Of a DNA stretch of 64,000 nucleotides, positions 29,645 through 37,796 are shown in pieces (the first letter of the stretch is position 1; each line of letters starts with the position of its first letter). The stretch comes from Guptibacillus spartinae (lineage in GTDB: Bacteria > Bacillota > Bacilli > Bacillales > Guptibacillaceae), in the NCBI RefSeq assembly GCF_028610625.1, contig NZ_JAQQWU010000006.1:179446-243445 (forward strand). The letters are read 5' to 3'. The position numbers were made by a program, and so were the translations under genes. The notes below the pieces were generated by a model. The model was not told the DNA's origin. It did not search any database and saw only the letters and a program-made list of their open reading frames with translations.

Positions 29645-29753
29645 AAGTGGAAGGACGATCCGGACCTTCCAATTTTTTATTTCCATATCCTGTTTTTGAT
29701 TCTTGCTGTTTTTGTTTGTCATTTGTTTTAGTGAATTTCTGTTTTTTGCTCAT
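29643..29753 (-). CDS. sspM: Small acid-soluble spore protein, SspM-like
   Basis: 36-residue basic, hydrophilic peptide: MSKKQKFTKTNDKQ at the start and KKLEGPDRPST at the end. B. subtilis SspM, encoded in this same ypp neighbourhood, ends in KKLGGPNRPST. The ribosome site AAGGAGGTG is 7 bases before the ATG. It is predicted to be a forespore-specific minor SASP. It is easily missed because of its size. Confidence 0.8.
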   Translation of the reverse strand: MSKKQKFTKTNDKQKQQESKTGYGNKKLEGPDRPST

Positions 29754-29962
29754 CTGTTACACCTCCTTAACTTAGTTTGAGCAGATGTTACAAAATCATG
29801 CTACATAATTGTCGAAAGTACTTTCCTTTAGCATTAAACCACTACCTTTGGCGAAACCGTTCTAGTTTTGTCAAAGAGGAAGGCAATGGAAAAGAAAAAG
29901 AGAATAGTACGTATACAAACTTACAGGCTATGGCCTGAGTATGACAGAAGGGATGGGATTGC

Positions 29963-30460
29963 ATGTTATTAAAGACAAAGCAGGTTTCAGACGAACTTGG
30001 TGTAAACCCTACTACTGTTCAACGCTGGGTAAAGTATTTTGATTTAGAGTGTGAAAAGAATGAGCTTGGACACTTTCTTTTTTCGAGTGAAACAGTGGAG
30101 GAGCTAAAATTAATTAAAAACGATTTAAGAAGGGGTTACTCAATGGAAAAAATAAAATCATCCGGAGCGAGTGATCCTCCTGAACAAGTCATGGTATCCC
30201 CTGAACGGTTTGAACAAAGGCTAGATCGATTTTCAGTAAGATTGGAACAGCTTGAGCGTCAGTTGGAAGAAAAAGCGAATGAAGTGATTACCGTGCAAGT
30301 CCTTCAGCACCGCACCGAACTTGATGAATTAATGAAGAAGATTACGTCATTAGAAGAGAAGTTAATGGAGCTTGAAGATCATACGTCTATTCAAGAGGCA
30401 GTAGGTCAGTCGACGGGCAAAGGTAAGCGTCCCTGGATCATGAGTCTGTTCAGTTTCTAG
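29963..30460 (+). CDS. racA: RacA-like chromosome-anchoring protein (MerR-type HTH)
   Basis: 165 residues. The N-terminal MerR-like winged helix-turn-helix (LKTKQVSDELGVNPTTVQRWVKYFDLECEKNELGHFLFS) is close to that of RacA, which anchors the origin region to the cell pole during sporulation. Residues ~75-145 are a heptad coiled coil (RFEQRLDRFSVRLEQLERQLEEKANEV). The tail is short and basic. It is not in the same place as B. subtilis racA, so the name is by domain likeness. A terminator follows. Confidence 0.7.
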   Translation: MLLKTKQVSDELGVNPTTVQRWVKYFDLECEKNELGHFLFSSETVEELKLIKNDLRRGYSMEKIKSSGASDPPEQVMVSPERFEQRLDRFSVRLEQLERQLEEKANEVITVQVLQHRTELDELMKKITSLEEKLMELEDHTSIQEAVGQSTGKGKRPWIMSLFSF

Positions 30461-30486
30461 AAAAAGTTGAATATGGTTCCCTTCTG

Positions 30487-30518
30487 ACCTTATGTCCCGG
30501 TAGGATATAAGGTTTTTG
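30487..30518 (+). terminator. Terminator after racA-like gene
   Basis: ACCTTATGTCC-CGGTA-GGATATAAGGTTTTTG hairpin with a T-run. Confidence 0.82.
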
Positions 30519-30568
30519 TTTGTGGATGAGATTCGTGTGTTAGGATAGGAATGGTGGGGGTGAGTGTG

Positions 30569-30931
30569 ATGCAAAACAATAAAACACTACGTGAATTAAC
30601 AGCTGAATTATTAAAGATAAATGAAGAAGCAAGATTACAATATACAACTCGAACACATCTTCATGATTACAAGGTGAATTTCTATGATGAAGTGAAACCA
30701 TTTGCCGACAAGGCATTAATGCTATTAAAGGAATGGGAACCACTTGCGAGAGAATGGGTGATGGAGAATAAACCCAAATATTTATATCCTATTCAAATTA
30801 AAAATACGTACGAAAATATTGAAATGATCTCAGTTGTCGCCTGGCAAAAAGATACAGGGCCAAAGAAATTTAATGAACGGGTCCAATCGGTTGAATATGT
30901 GTTAGAGAAGTTGTTAGAAGAAGTGAGGTAA
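30569..30931 (+). CDS. yppE: DUF1798 family protein YppE
   Basis: 120-residue helical protein (KTLRELTAELLKINEEARLQ..., FYDEVKPFADKALMLLKEWEPLAREWV, NKPKYLYPIQI). The pattern and length match B. subtilis YppE, a helical-bundle protein of unknown function. ATG 30569 preferred to 30551 because it gives the family start and follows GGGGGTGAG. A terminator stem directly overlaps the stop codon. Confidence 0.8.
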   Translation: MQNNKTLRELTAELLKINEEARLQYTTRTHLHDYKVNFYDEVKPFADKALMLLKEWEPLAREWVMENKPKYLYPIQIKNTYENIEMISVVAWQKDTGPKKFNERVQSVEYVLEKLLEEVR

Positions 30932-30953
30932 AACGGGAGAGTCTCCCGTTTTG
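30930..30953 (+). terminator. Terminator after yppE
   Basis: AAAACGGGAGA-GTCTCCCGTTTT palindrome with flanking A/T runs. Confidence 0.82.
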
Positions 30954-31031
30954 ATTATAAATTTCACGCACCGTAATAAATGAATAAAATTTCCTTTTTT
31001 AGTGTAACACTATGATAAAAGGAGTGAGTTC

Positions 31032-31283
31032 ATGACAGCTTATTTGTGTCCAAGGTGTAAAACGAATCGAATGAGATTTAACAAAATTGAACAGAAAGCA
31101 ACTTCGGTTAAATTAGATCCAGAGTCAGGAGAAGTGGTTTCGGTAATGGAGGAAGGGAAAGCGGATCCCTTTCATATGGAATACAAAGGCCCAAATGTTC
31201 GAGTTCAATGTGCCGCATGTGGGGAAATAGGAGATGAAGAAACGTTTATTCAATTTGCTAAATCCCACCCGCGTCATTCCTAA
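31032..31283 (+). CDS. Small zinc-ribbon protein
   Basis: 83 residues with two CxxC pairs, CPRC at residues 6-9 and CAAC near 60-63, forming a probable zinc ribbon. Between them is an acidic linker. The ribosome site is AAAAGGAGTGAG. No family was recognised; it may bind nucleic acid or protein. It lies alone between two terminator-bounded genes. Confidence 0.6.
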   Translation: MTAYLCPRCKTNRMRFNKIEQKATSVKLDPESGEVVSVMEEGKADPFHMEYKGPNVRVQCAACGEIGDEETFIQFAKSHPRHS

Positions 31284-31334
31284 CTACTTACCCTCTACCA
31301 TTCATGATATAGTGAAGTGATAGGGGGTGACGGT

Positions 31335-31841
31335 ATGTTTGATCCAACCATTTATGAAAATGTAAAAGTAGTATTAGAAGGGGAACTTTACGATCGAGAT
31401 CTAGAAGGTGAGATCTCGATTGTAAGTCGAGAAGACTTTGTCGATCTCGCTTCACTTTCTCGCAAATATTTAATGAAGTTTACCGGGAATGAAAATGTTT
31501 ATGTAACAATCGAGCTTTTTGCTGATCTTGCTAATTTTAGTGCAGAACAGCTGCAGCTTGACCAAATTGAACCCGGATGTGAAATAAAAATCTATTTCGA
31601 TGTTCCGATCTTACATGAAGACGATTGTGCTGAAACTGAGGAAGATATTCGAAGCATCTGGGGATACCGTCCAACAATCAGTCAAACGGTTTCTTTTCCT
31701 TATGCATCAGATCTTGAGGACGTGTCATTAACCACTCATGTCGTATTAGAATTTAACCGAAAAATCAATGAAGATCAAATAAGTGACTTAGCTGAACTGA
31801 TTGAGTATGCGATTCAAACGTCCAACCTTCTTGGAGAATAA
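31335..31841 (+). CDS. Hypothetical protein, acidic beta-rich
   Basis: 168 residues from ATG 31335 (ribosome site TAGGGGGTGA). The sequence alternates short strands and acidic turns (VKVVLEGELYDRDLEGEISIV, CEIKIYFDVPILHEDDCAETEEDI). No signal peptide, membrane helix or catalytic motif is visible. It is followed by a terminator. I do not recognise the family. Confidence 0.6.
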   Translation: MFDPTIYENVKVVLEGELYDRDLEGEISIVSREDFVDLASLSRKYLMKFTGNENVYVTIELFADLANFSAEQLQLDQIEPGCEIKIYFDVPILHEDDCAETEEDIRSIWGYRPTISQTVSFPYASDLEDVSLTTHVVLEFNRKINEDQISDLAELIEYAIQTSNLLGE

Positions 31842-31842
31842 G

Positions 31843-31869
31843 AAAAAGGCGGATTGCTCCGCCTTTTTT
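31843..31869. terminator. Bidirectional terminator
   Basis: AAAAAGGCGGA-TTGC-TCCGCCTTTTTT between convergent genes. Confidence 0.9.
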
Positions 31870-31891
31870 ATCCATACTATGCAGTTAGCGA

Positions 31892-32095
31892 TTAGTAGCT
31901 TCCGCCGCCCATTTGCTGTTCAGCCATTTGGACAAGACGTTTTGTAATTTCTCCTCCAACAGAACCGTTAGAGCGAGCAGTGGAGTCTGGACCAAGTTGA
32001 ACACCGAATTCACTTGCAATTTCGTATTTCATTTGATCTAAAGCTTGTTGTACACCAGGGACTACCAGATTGTTTGAGCTATTGTTGTTTGCCAT
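31892..32095 (-). CDS. Alpha/beta-type small acid-soluble spore protein
   Basis: 67-residue SASP that saturates spore DNA and protects it from UV and heat. The conserved EIASEFGV segment contains the GPR germination-protease cleavage site, and the second signature [16 protein letters not shown] is intact. The N-terminus is Asn-rich. The ribosome site is AAGGAGGTG. Likely forespore (sigma-G) expressed; the exact ssp letter cannot be assigned. Confidence 0.93.
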   Translation of the reverse strand: MANNNSSNNLVVPGVQQALDQMKYEIASEFGVQLGPDSTARSNGSVGGEITKRLVQMAEQQMGGGSY

Positions 32096-32265
32096 GTTGT
32101 GTACACCTCCTTGACTAATATGATGCTCCGAAGGATGTTTTGCTATACAATTTTAGTAAAGGAACATAATGGAAAGCACTTTTAGTTTTCTGAAAATTTA
32201 GAGGATTTATCATATGATAGTCGAATTCATTAGATAGACCACAAGTAAATTGGAGGGATTCGAGC

Positions 32266-32430
32266 ATGGATCGTTTTATCAAGAAATCAGGATTTTACCA
32301 GAATTTTGACAAAAAAAGAGTAGAGTACTGGATGGTGTTAACGGAAGAAAATAAAGTACTCGTATCCTGGCTATCTTGGAGCGCACCCCAGCATATTATC
32401 GAGCAATGGAAAGGTTCATATGCTTCCTAA
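32266..32430 (+). CDS. Small hypothetical protein (54 aa)
   Basis: 54-residue ORF from ATG 32266 with a good ribosome site (TTGGAGGGATT) and its own terminator 5 bases after the stop. The sequence is Trp-rich (WMV, SWLSWSAP, EQWKGSYAS) and basic at the N-terminus (MDRFIKKSGFYQNFDKKR). No family recognised; signals before and after it support a real gene. Confidence 0.6.
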   Translation: MDRFIKKSGFYQNFDKKRVEYWMVLTEENKVLVSWLSWSAPQHIIEQWKGSYAS

Positions 32431-32434
32431 CTAC

Positions 32435-32456
32435 ACCGCTATTAGCGGTTTTTATT
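32435..32456 (+). terminator. Terminator after 54-aa gene
   Basis: ACCGCT-ATT-AGCGGT hairpin followed by TTTTATTTTG. Confidence 0.82.
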
Positions 32457-32666
32457 TTGTTTTTTTTTACATTTAACTAAAATGAAAAATGATTGAAATA
32501 CACATTTGCAAGCTGAAAGTTTTAAATTAAGGGTAAATACAATTAATCGTATTCAGAAGTCTTTATCAAAGCTATAATAAGGATCGTATCAGGTCTTTTA
32601 TACTAGACAATCCATTACGAATTGAAACGAACAATGTATTAGCATATTAAAGAAAGAGGAGCATCC

Positions 32667-33869
32667 ATGATCGAAAAACATTATGCGCAACTGATTGTCG
32701 CCGTATTCTTACTGATTGGTTTAATCCCGAACACAGCCTTTGCAGAAGATACGCCAAACATCCAAAGCGAAACAGCTATCCTTATGGATGGGAAAACTGG
32801 CCAAGTTCTTTATAGAAAAAACAGTAAAGACGCAATGTATCCTGCAAGTATTACGAAGATAGTGACAGCACTAATGGCAGTGAAGTCCAATAAAATGGAT
32901 GAGATGGTTACTGTTAGTGCCTATGCAAGGGAAGTAGACGGTACAAGAGTTTACTTAAAAGAAGGAGAACAGGTTCCATTAGAAAAATTGGTAAAAGGGA
33001 TGCTGATTAATTCGGGAAATGATGCCGCCATTGCAATTGCGGAGCATTTAAGTGGAAGTGTGGAATCGTTCTCTAGTGAGATGAACGATTTTTTAAGAAA
33101 AGAAGTAGGGGTTCACAACACACATTTTGTAAATCCAAACGGTCTTTTTGATGAAAATCATTTTACTACCGCGGAAGATATGGCGAAAATAACCCAATAT
33201 GCAATGAAAAACGAAGATTTTCGATCATTATTTGGAATAAAACAAATGGAGTGGAGCGGTGAAGATTGGGAGACAACGCTTATTAATCACCACCGTCTTA
33301 TACTCGATTATGATTTTGTTACTGGAGGAAAAAACGGCTACGTATCAGAATCTGGTTTTACCTTGGTCACCACAGCTTCGAAAGGTGATCAAGATTTAAT
33401 TGCTGTTACGATGAAAGCATCTGATGACAGAATTGCTTATCAGGACACACTAAATCTTTTTAATTATGGATTTACTGCCTTTTCACCTGTTCAATTTGAG
33501 AAAGGAACTGAACTAGGTGTTGTTGATCAACAAGAGTACAGTTTATCTGATAACATAACGCTTTATCAGATAGAAGATCATCCGATTGATTTGAAGTTAT
33601 CAAGTGAAAACAATCTTGAAATTGTTGGGGATTCGTATGTTTCAACTCTTGATTCTGATCACTTAATGAAGACTCCCTTAGGAGAAAAAGATTCTGAAGT
33701 AACAAATGAAATGACACCTATAGCGGAAGTCAAAGATGAAGAAACGGAAACTGTTCTTTCAAGTAGTACCATTCTTTATCTAGGTATCGGTATATTTCTA
33801 TTCATTATCATTTGTTTGATTTTTGGAAGAAGCAATACTTCAGTCAAAAGACACCGAACATTTCCATAA
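32667..33869 (+). CDS. D-alanyl-D-alanine carboxypeptidase (DacF/PBP5-like) with KNG box
   Basis: 400 residues: signal peptide (LIVAVFLLIGLIPNTAFA), S11 peptidase domain, then a C-terminal membrane helix (~372-392). Active-site motifs are S-I-T-K (YPASITKIVTAL) and S-G-N (INSGNDAAIAIAE). The third box, normally K-T-G, reads K-N-G (VTGGKNGYVSES). DacF/DacA-type enzymes trim the D-Ala from pentapeptides; DacF acts in the spore cortex. A conventional transmembrane anchor replaces the amphipathic C-terminal helix of DacA. Terminator follows. Confidence 0.85.
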   Translation: MIEKHYAQLIVAVFLLIGLIPNTAFAEDTPNIQSETAILMDGKTGQVLYRKNSKDAMYPASITKIVTALMAVKSNKMDEMVTVSAYAREVDGTRVYLKEGEQVPLEKLVKGMLINSGNDAAIAIAEHLSGSVESFSSEMNDFLRKEVGVHNTHFVNPNGLFDENHFTTAEDMAKITQYAMKNEDFRSLFGIKQMEWSGEDWETTLINHHRLILDYDFVTGGKNGYVSESGFTLVTTASKGDQDLIAVTMKASDDRIAYQDTLNLFNYGFTAFSPVQFEKGTELGVVDQQEYSLSDNITLYQIEDHPIDLKLSSENNLEIVGDSYVSTLDSDHLMKTPLGEKDSEVTNEMTPIAEVKDEETETVLSSSTILYLGIGIFLFIIICLIFGRSNTSVKRHRTFP

Positions 33870-33881
33870 ATTCCAAAAATC

Positions 33882-33907
33882 AAAAAAGGACCTAGAGGTC
33901 CTTTTTT
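33882..33907. terminator. Bidirectional terminator
   Basis: AAAAAAGGACCT-AG-AGGTCCTTTTTT between convergent genes. Confidence 0.9.
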
Positions 33908-34820
33908 AATTTTCCAGAAAAAATGATAATTGTTTTATAGAAGTCATTCCCTGACCGACGGCTGAAGCAATGCTCGATAACAGAGGGCGTGTACAAACAT
34001 CTCCTGCAGCATATACGTATGGAAGAGAGGTTTCGCCAAATGCATTACACTTAATGTAGCCTTCCTGGTCTATTTCAATCCCTTGACGATAGGGATTGGT
34101 GTTTGGTTGGACACCGATTCGAATAAATACACCATCTACTTCCATCGTTTTATAAAGGCCATTAGAGGAAAGGGATAATACTTTGCTTCCTTTTCCTTCA
34201 ATTTGATTCACGACCGTTTCGGTGAGAAGTGTGATGTTCTCGTGTTCGAATACAGGATCTTTATATTCTTGACGAGCTTTAAAATGAGTAGAACGGTGAA
34301 TGAGAGTGACTTTTGCTCCGGTTTCAGCAAGCAACAATGCACCTTCAAATGCTCGGTCACCGCCACCAATTACCGCTACGTTTTTGTTAACGAATTTTCC
34401 TTTGTCCCTAGTCGCTGAATAAACTTCTTTCTGATCAATCATTTCTTGCTCTCCAGGCACATCAAGTTTTCGAGGTGATGAACCTGTTGCAATCAGCAAT
34501 GAACGAAATTCGTATGTATGTTCTGCAGATGTTGAAAGAATTTTCTTCTTCCAATTAATCGATTTAACTGACGAATTCAATGCATAATCAAAATTGATTT
34601 CGTCGGCATGTTTTTTAAATTGTTTTTGAAGATACTTGCCATTCGGTGCGATTATTCCAGGATAATCTACGATTTGATTGTAAATCGTGTTTAATTGACC
34701 ACCGAGATCTTTCTTTTCTTCTAGAAGCAAATGATTCAGTCCGAGGCGTTTTGCCCATATAGCAGCTGATATACCAGCAGGGCCACCTCCAATAATCAGG
34801 AGATCTTTTTTGTGATTCAC
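33906..34820 (-). CDS. Thioredoxin-reductase-like flavoprotein without redox CxxC
   Basis: 304-residue two-dinucleotide-fold protein. FAD site LLIIGGGPAGISAAIWA, central NADPH site VAVIGGGDRAFEGALLLAE and C-terminal YAAGDV are in TrxB order. The TrxB active site C-A-T-C is replaced by S-A-T-R (VYSATRDKG), so it cannot act as a classic thioredoxin reductase; a ferredoxin-NADP reductase-like or other electron-transfer role is possible. GTG 34820 gives the proper Rossmann start; the frame extends to 34901 through the previous gene. 10 bases after the nucleotidase stop. Confidence 0.8.
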   Translation of the reverse strand: MNHKKDLLIIGGGPAGISAAIWAKRLGLNHLLLEEKKDLGGQLNTIYNQIVDYPGIIAPNGKYLQKQFKKHADEINFDYALNSSVKSINWKKKILSTSAEHTYEFRSLLIATGSSPRKLDVPGEQEMIDQKEVYSATRDKGKFVNKNVAVIGGGDRAFEGALLLAETGAKVTLIHRSTHFKARQEYKDPVFEHENITLLTETVVNQIEGKGSKVLSLSSNGLYKTMEVDGVFIRIGVQPNTNPYRQGIEIDQEGYIKCNAFGETSLPYVYAAGDVCTRPLLSSIASAVGQGMTSIKQLSFFLEN

Positions 34821-34830
34821 AACTTTGCCC

Positions 34831-35364
34831 TCACTTCCATGTTGCGAGCCATTGTTCAAACTCAAGCCAATTGTTAACACGAGGAACGTCAATTTCTGCA
34901 TTATAAGGATAATTCATAGCGATTGCTGTTCGACCAGAATTTTTAAATGCCATGAGATTATGCGGCGCATCATCAAACAACAAATCACCGCGGATCATTT
35001 CTTTTCGATGAGAGAAAATTAAGTTGCGCTTACCGATAAAAGGGAGGTTTTTCTCAACCCACTGTTCTTTTTCAGTGTAAGCAAATGTACGGCTACTCGT
35101 TACAATTAGAACATCATAGATTACAGAGAGACGTTTCAAAACATCGAGAGCGTTCGGAAGAGGTTTTAAATGAAGAAACATTCCTGGCTGATCCAGATAA
35201 CTATAAATTTTCTCGCCACACTCACTTTTAACATAATCTTCAGAACGCCAGCACTTCAGTTTTTCAACAGATAAATTATCTTGATAATCTTCGTTATATC
35301 TTCGATGCCATTCCGACATTAAATCACATATAACGGAGTCCATATCAATTAAAAGGGTCTTCAT
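34831..35364 (-). CDS. 5'(3')-deoxyribonucleotidase family HAD phosphatase
   Basis: 177-residue HAD protein. Motif I DMDSVICDL has the DxD nucleophile pair (Asp then Asp), motif II is VTSSR, and the late DDAPHN supplies the metal ligands. This pattern is that of the NT5C (5' nucleotidase, deoxy, cytosolic type C) family. ATG 35364 with GAAAGAAGTG upstream is preferred over the longer frame to 35388. It is likely co-transcribed with the downstream flavoprotein. Substrate not determined. Confidence 0.82.
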   Translation of the reverse strand: MKTLLIDMDSVICDLMSEWHRRYNEDYQDNLSVEKLKCWRSEDYVKSECGEKIYSYLDQPGMFLHLKPLPNALDVLKRLSVIYDVLIVTSSRTFAYTEKEQWVEKNLPFIGKRNLIFSHRKEMIRGDLLFDDAPHNLMAFKNSGRTAIAMNYPYNAEIDVPRVNNWLEFEQWLATWK

Positions 35365-35437
35365 TGAATCACTTCTTTCATCACGCATTCTTTATCACTA
35401 TAACAGCGAATGGAGAATCGAACAATTCAAGCCAAGT

Positions 35438-35464
35438 AAAAAGCAAGAACCAGTTGGCTCTTGC
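35438..35464 (-). terminator. Terminator after YjcZ-like gene
   Basis: On the minus strand GCAAGAGCC-AACT-GGTTCTTGC followed by TTTTT. Confidence 0.75.
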
Positions 35465-35472
35465 TCTGTGGA

Positions 35473-35637
35473 CTAGCATTTAATGAAAGCTGTTCCTACA
35501 ATGATAAGCAGGATAAAAAGAACGACAATTAGCGCGAAGCCATTTCCGGCTGGACGGTGACACGGCATTCCATAAGAAGCTCCAGCAACTGGCTGATAAG
35601 GTTCGTTTCCGTAAGGTGCATTGTTTGCATAATACAT
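35473..35637 (-). CDS. YjcZ-family sporulation small membrane protein
   Basis: 54 residues: Tyr/Asn/Pro/Gly-rich head, then a membrane helix GFALIVVLFILLIIVGTAF near the C-terminus ending in IKC. The helix sequence is the hallmark of the YjcZ/YrkE-type spore-associated proteins of Bacillus. ATG 35637 follows AAAGGGGG at spacing 6. Its role is unknown. Confidence 0.8.
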   Translation of the reverse strand: MYYANNAPYGNEPYQPVAGASYGMPCHRPAGNGFALIVVLFILLIIVGTAFIKC

Positions 35638-35747
35638 ATTAGGTCCCCCTTTAATTTCTCTTTCCATATCACTGTATGTTGGCGTCTAGAAATGATATAG
35701 GCTGGAGCGGAGGAGAACCTAAATTAGGTAAATGTCCAAGAAAAAAC

Positions 35748-37130
35748 TTATGAACTAATTCCTTTATCTTTCGTTTGAGCTTGTTTCAAGAAATTATATT
35801 TGTAATCGTCCGTTAGCTCTTTCACTTCCTTACTAAGGAATAGGATGGCAATCACATTTGGGATTACAAACAAAGCAAGGGTGATGTCAACAAGCTCCCA
35901 AACAAATTGTAGTCCGCCTATGGCACCTACAAAGATTGAAAGAATATAAACAAAGCGCATGACTCTTGAAAAAGGGATGCCAAATAAATACTCGGCTTGT
36001 TTTTCACCATAAAACACCAGTACACCAATTGTACTGATGACAAAAATCAACAACAAAGAAGAGACAAAAATCGGTCCCCATGTAGGACCCATTAGTCCTG
36101 AGAAAGCATCTGAAACCATATCAGCTGCATTAGAAGGCTTTACATCTTGCCATGCTCCTGATAATAGGACTGTGAAGGCAGTCACTGTACAAAGGACGAT
36201 AGTGTCAATGAAAACACTGAAGATGCCCCATAACCCTTGTCTACATGGGTGAGGAGTATGTGCGGCAGAATGAGCGATCGAAGCGGTCCCCATCCCAGCC
36301 TCATTCGAATAAAGTCCGCGAGCAAGTCCCCATCTAACTGCTGCAGCAAATCCAGCGCCTGCAAATCCACCAGCTGCGGAGATCGGTTCAAACGCATGTA
36401 TGAAAATAAGACTCATGACGTTTGGAAACTCCTCGATATTAATAATCATGACGCCGAGGGCACCAGCAATATATGTAAGAACCATAAATGGAACGATCTT
36501 TTCAGCTACTGAACCGATTCTTTGAATTCCACCAAGTACAACAGCCGTAATAAGAATAATTAAAATAACACCAGTGAGCCAAGTCGGCATTCCGAAAGAA
36601 CTTTCTGAAAGAGTTGAGATAGAATTTGTTTGAACCATGACGCTTGGAATGATTTCAATCATTAACCCAAAAGCAAAGAGCGAAGAAGCAAATTTCCAAC
36701 CTAATCCTTTCCGTATGTAGTACATAGGGCCGCCTACATAAACCCCATTTTTATCTTCTTCACGATATTTAATACCGAGAACTATTTCAGAAAATTTAGT
36801 TGACATGCCGATAATGGATACTACCCACATCCAAAAAATGGCACCTGGTCCCCCGAAAGCTATGGCAACAGGAACCCCAACAATGTTTGTTGCCCCTGCT
36901 GTTGAAGCTAAAGCTGAAGCAAATGCTTGAAAGGGAGAGATTGTGCCATCTCCTTTTTCTTTTTTAAACACTTTTCCGATCGTATGTTTTAAAGCGTGAG
37001 GAAAAAATAGAATTTGAAAAAAACCGAGACGTATTGTTAAAAATAAGCCACCGCCTAAAAGTAAAATCATCATTGGATAACCCCAGATAAAAGCGGAAAA
37101 TTCCGTTATTGCATTTAAAATAACGTCCAT
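35748..37130 (-). CDS. Sodium:alanine/glutamine symporter (AGCS family)
   Basis: 460-residue AlsT/AgcS-type transporter with about 10-11 membrane helices. Signatures: GGGLFLTIRLGFFQ, SPFQAFASALASTAGATNIVGVPVAIAFGGPGAIFWMW and WGLARGLYSNEAGMGTASIAHSAA (AGCS P-loop motifs). It imports alanine, glycine or glutamine with Na+. The minus-strand ATG 37130 has AAGGAG at spacing 8; upstream in-frame starts lie on the ribosome site. Monocistronic. Confidence 0.92.
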   Translation of the reverse strand: MDVILNAITEFSAFIWGYPMMILLLGGGLFLTIRLGFFQILFFPHALKHTIGKVFKKEKGDGTISPFQAFASALASTAGATNIVGVPVAIAFGGPGAIFWMWVVSIIGMSTKFSEIVLGIKYREEDKNGVYVGGPMYYIRKGLGWKFASSLFAFGLMIEIIPSVMVQTNSISTLSESSFGMPTWLTGVILIILITAVVLGGIQRIGSVAEKIVPFMVLTYIAGALGVMIINIEEFPNVMSLIFIHAFEPISAAGGFAGAGFAAAVRWGLARGLYSNEAGMGTASIAHSAAHTPHPCRQGLWGIFSVFIDTIVLCTVTAFTVLLSGAWQDVKPSNAADMVSDAFSGLMGPTWGPIFVSSLLLIFVISTIGVLVFYGEKQAEYLFGIPFSRVMRFVYILSIFVGAIGGLQFVWELVDITLALFVIPNVIAILFLSKEVKELTDDYKYNFLKQAQTKDKGISS

Positions 37131-37229
37131 CGCCATCACTCCTTATATGTAGTACTAGTTTAAATATCCATATAGTGGGAAGGCGAAACGTTATTTGTAA
37201 AATTATGAAAAAATGAGCATAAAGACATA

Positions 37230-37249
37230 GAGCCGGTTTTCACCGGCTC
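37230..37249 (-). terminator. Hairpin after CotF-like gene
   Basis: GAGCCGGT-GAAA-ACCGGCTC on the minus strand immediately after the stop; the following T-run is interrupted, so its strength is uncertain. Confidence 0.55.
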
Positions 37250-37253
37250 TTAC

Positions 37254-37535
37254 TCATTGCATTTGGGGTGGCTGATTATTTTGTTGTTGCGCACCGCTTA
37301 GTTGGTTCTTAACTTGTTGAATCTCATTCATCTGAGCAGGGGCGGCAGGTTGATAGTAACCTTTCTGCTTTGCATATTGATAAAGACTATACTGTCTTTG
37401 TTCATCAGTATTACGGATCTGTTGAAGAGCTTGACGAAGCTGCTGGTTATCTGCTTGAGAGATCACGCTACCGTAATTACTTAAGCTGCTGTTTAACACG
37501 GATAAATAGTCATTCACCATATCTTTTTCGTTCAT
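37254..37535 (-). CDS. CotF-like spore coat protein
   Basis: 93 residues: a Coat_F helical hairpin (EKDMVNDYLSVLNSSLSNYGSVISQADNQQLRQALQQIRNTDEQ, QYSLYQYAKQKGYYQPA) and a Gln/Asn/Pro-rich tail. This matches the C-terminal part of CotF/YhcQ-type coat proteins. It is 11 bases downstream of another CotF-like gene, and together they resemble the two halves of one Coat_F protein. Expected to be sporulation-controlled. Confidence 0.8.
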   Translation of the reverse strand: MNEKDMVNDYLSVLNSSLSNYGSVISQADNQQLRQALQQIRNTDEQRQYSLYQYAKQKGYYQPAAPAQMNEIQQVKNQLSGAQQQNNQPPQMQ

Positions 37536-37546
37536 AATATCCCTCC

Positions 37547-37732
37547 TTAGCTTAAAAAGCCCATCAGTTGTTGTTGCGTATTACGAGCATCCTGTGCGTC
37601 TTTTTGTAGCATTTGTTTCAGCTGAGGGCATGTACACGACGCTGCATACGAATCAAGTTTGTTTGCCAGTGTTTCGTGGCCGCCAATCATGTGTCGCAAG
37701 TTTTGAAGTTCAAGTTCATTCAGTTGACTCAT
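37547..37732 (-). CDS. Small CotF-like protein
   Basis: 61 residues (SQLNELELQNLRHMIGGHETLANKL...CTCPQLKQMLQKDAQ...), a helical pair with a CTC motif typical of the N-terminal half of Coat_F proteins. ATG 37732 has GAAGGAGGG upstream. It is paired with the downstream CotF-like gene in one operon. Confidence 0.75.
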   Translation of the reverse strand: MSQLNELELQNLRHMIGGHETLANKLDSYAASCTCPQLKQMLQKDAQDARNTQQQLMGFLS

Positions 37733-37796
37733 CCAGATTCCCTCCTTCATTGTAATCATGTTTAGTATGAATGGGGAGGTTTGGAAATATGCAAAC

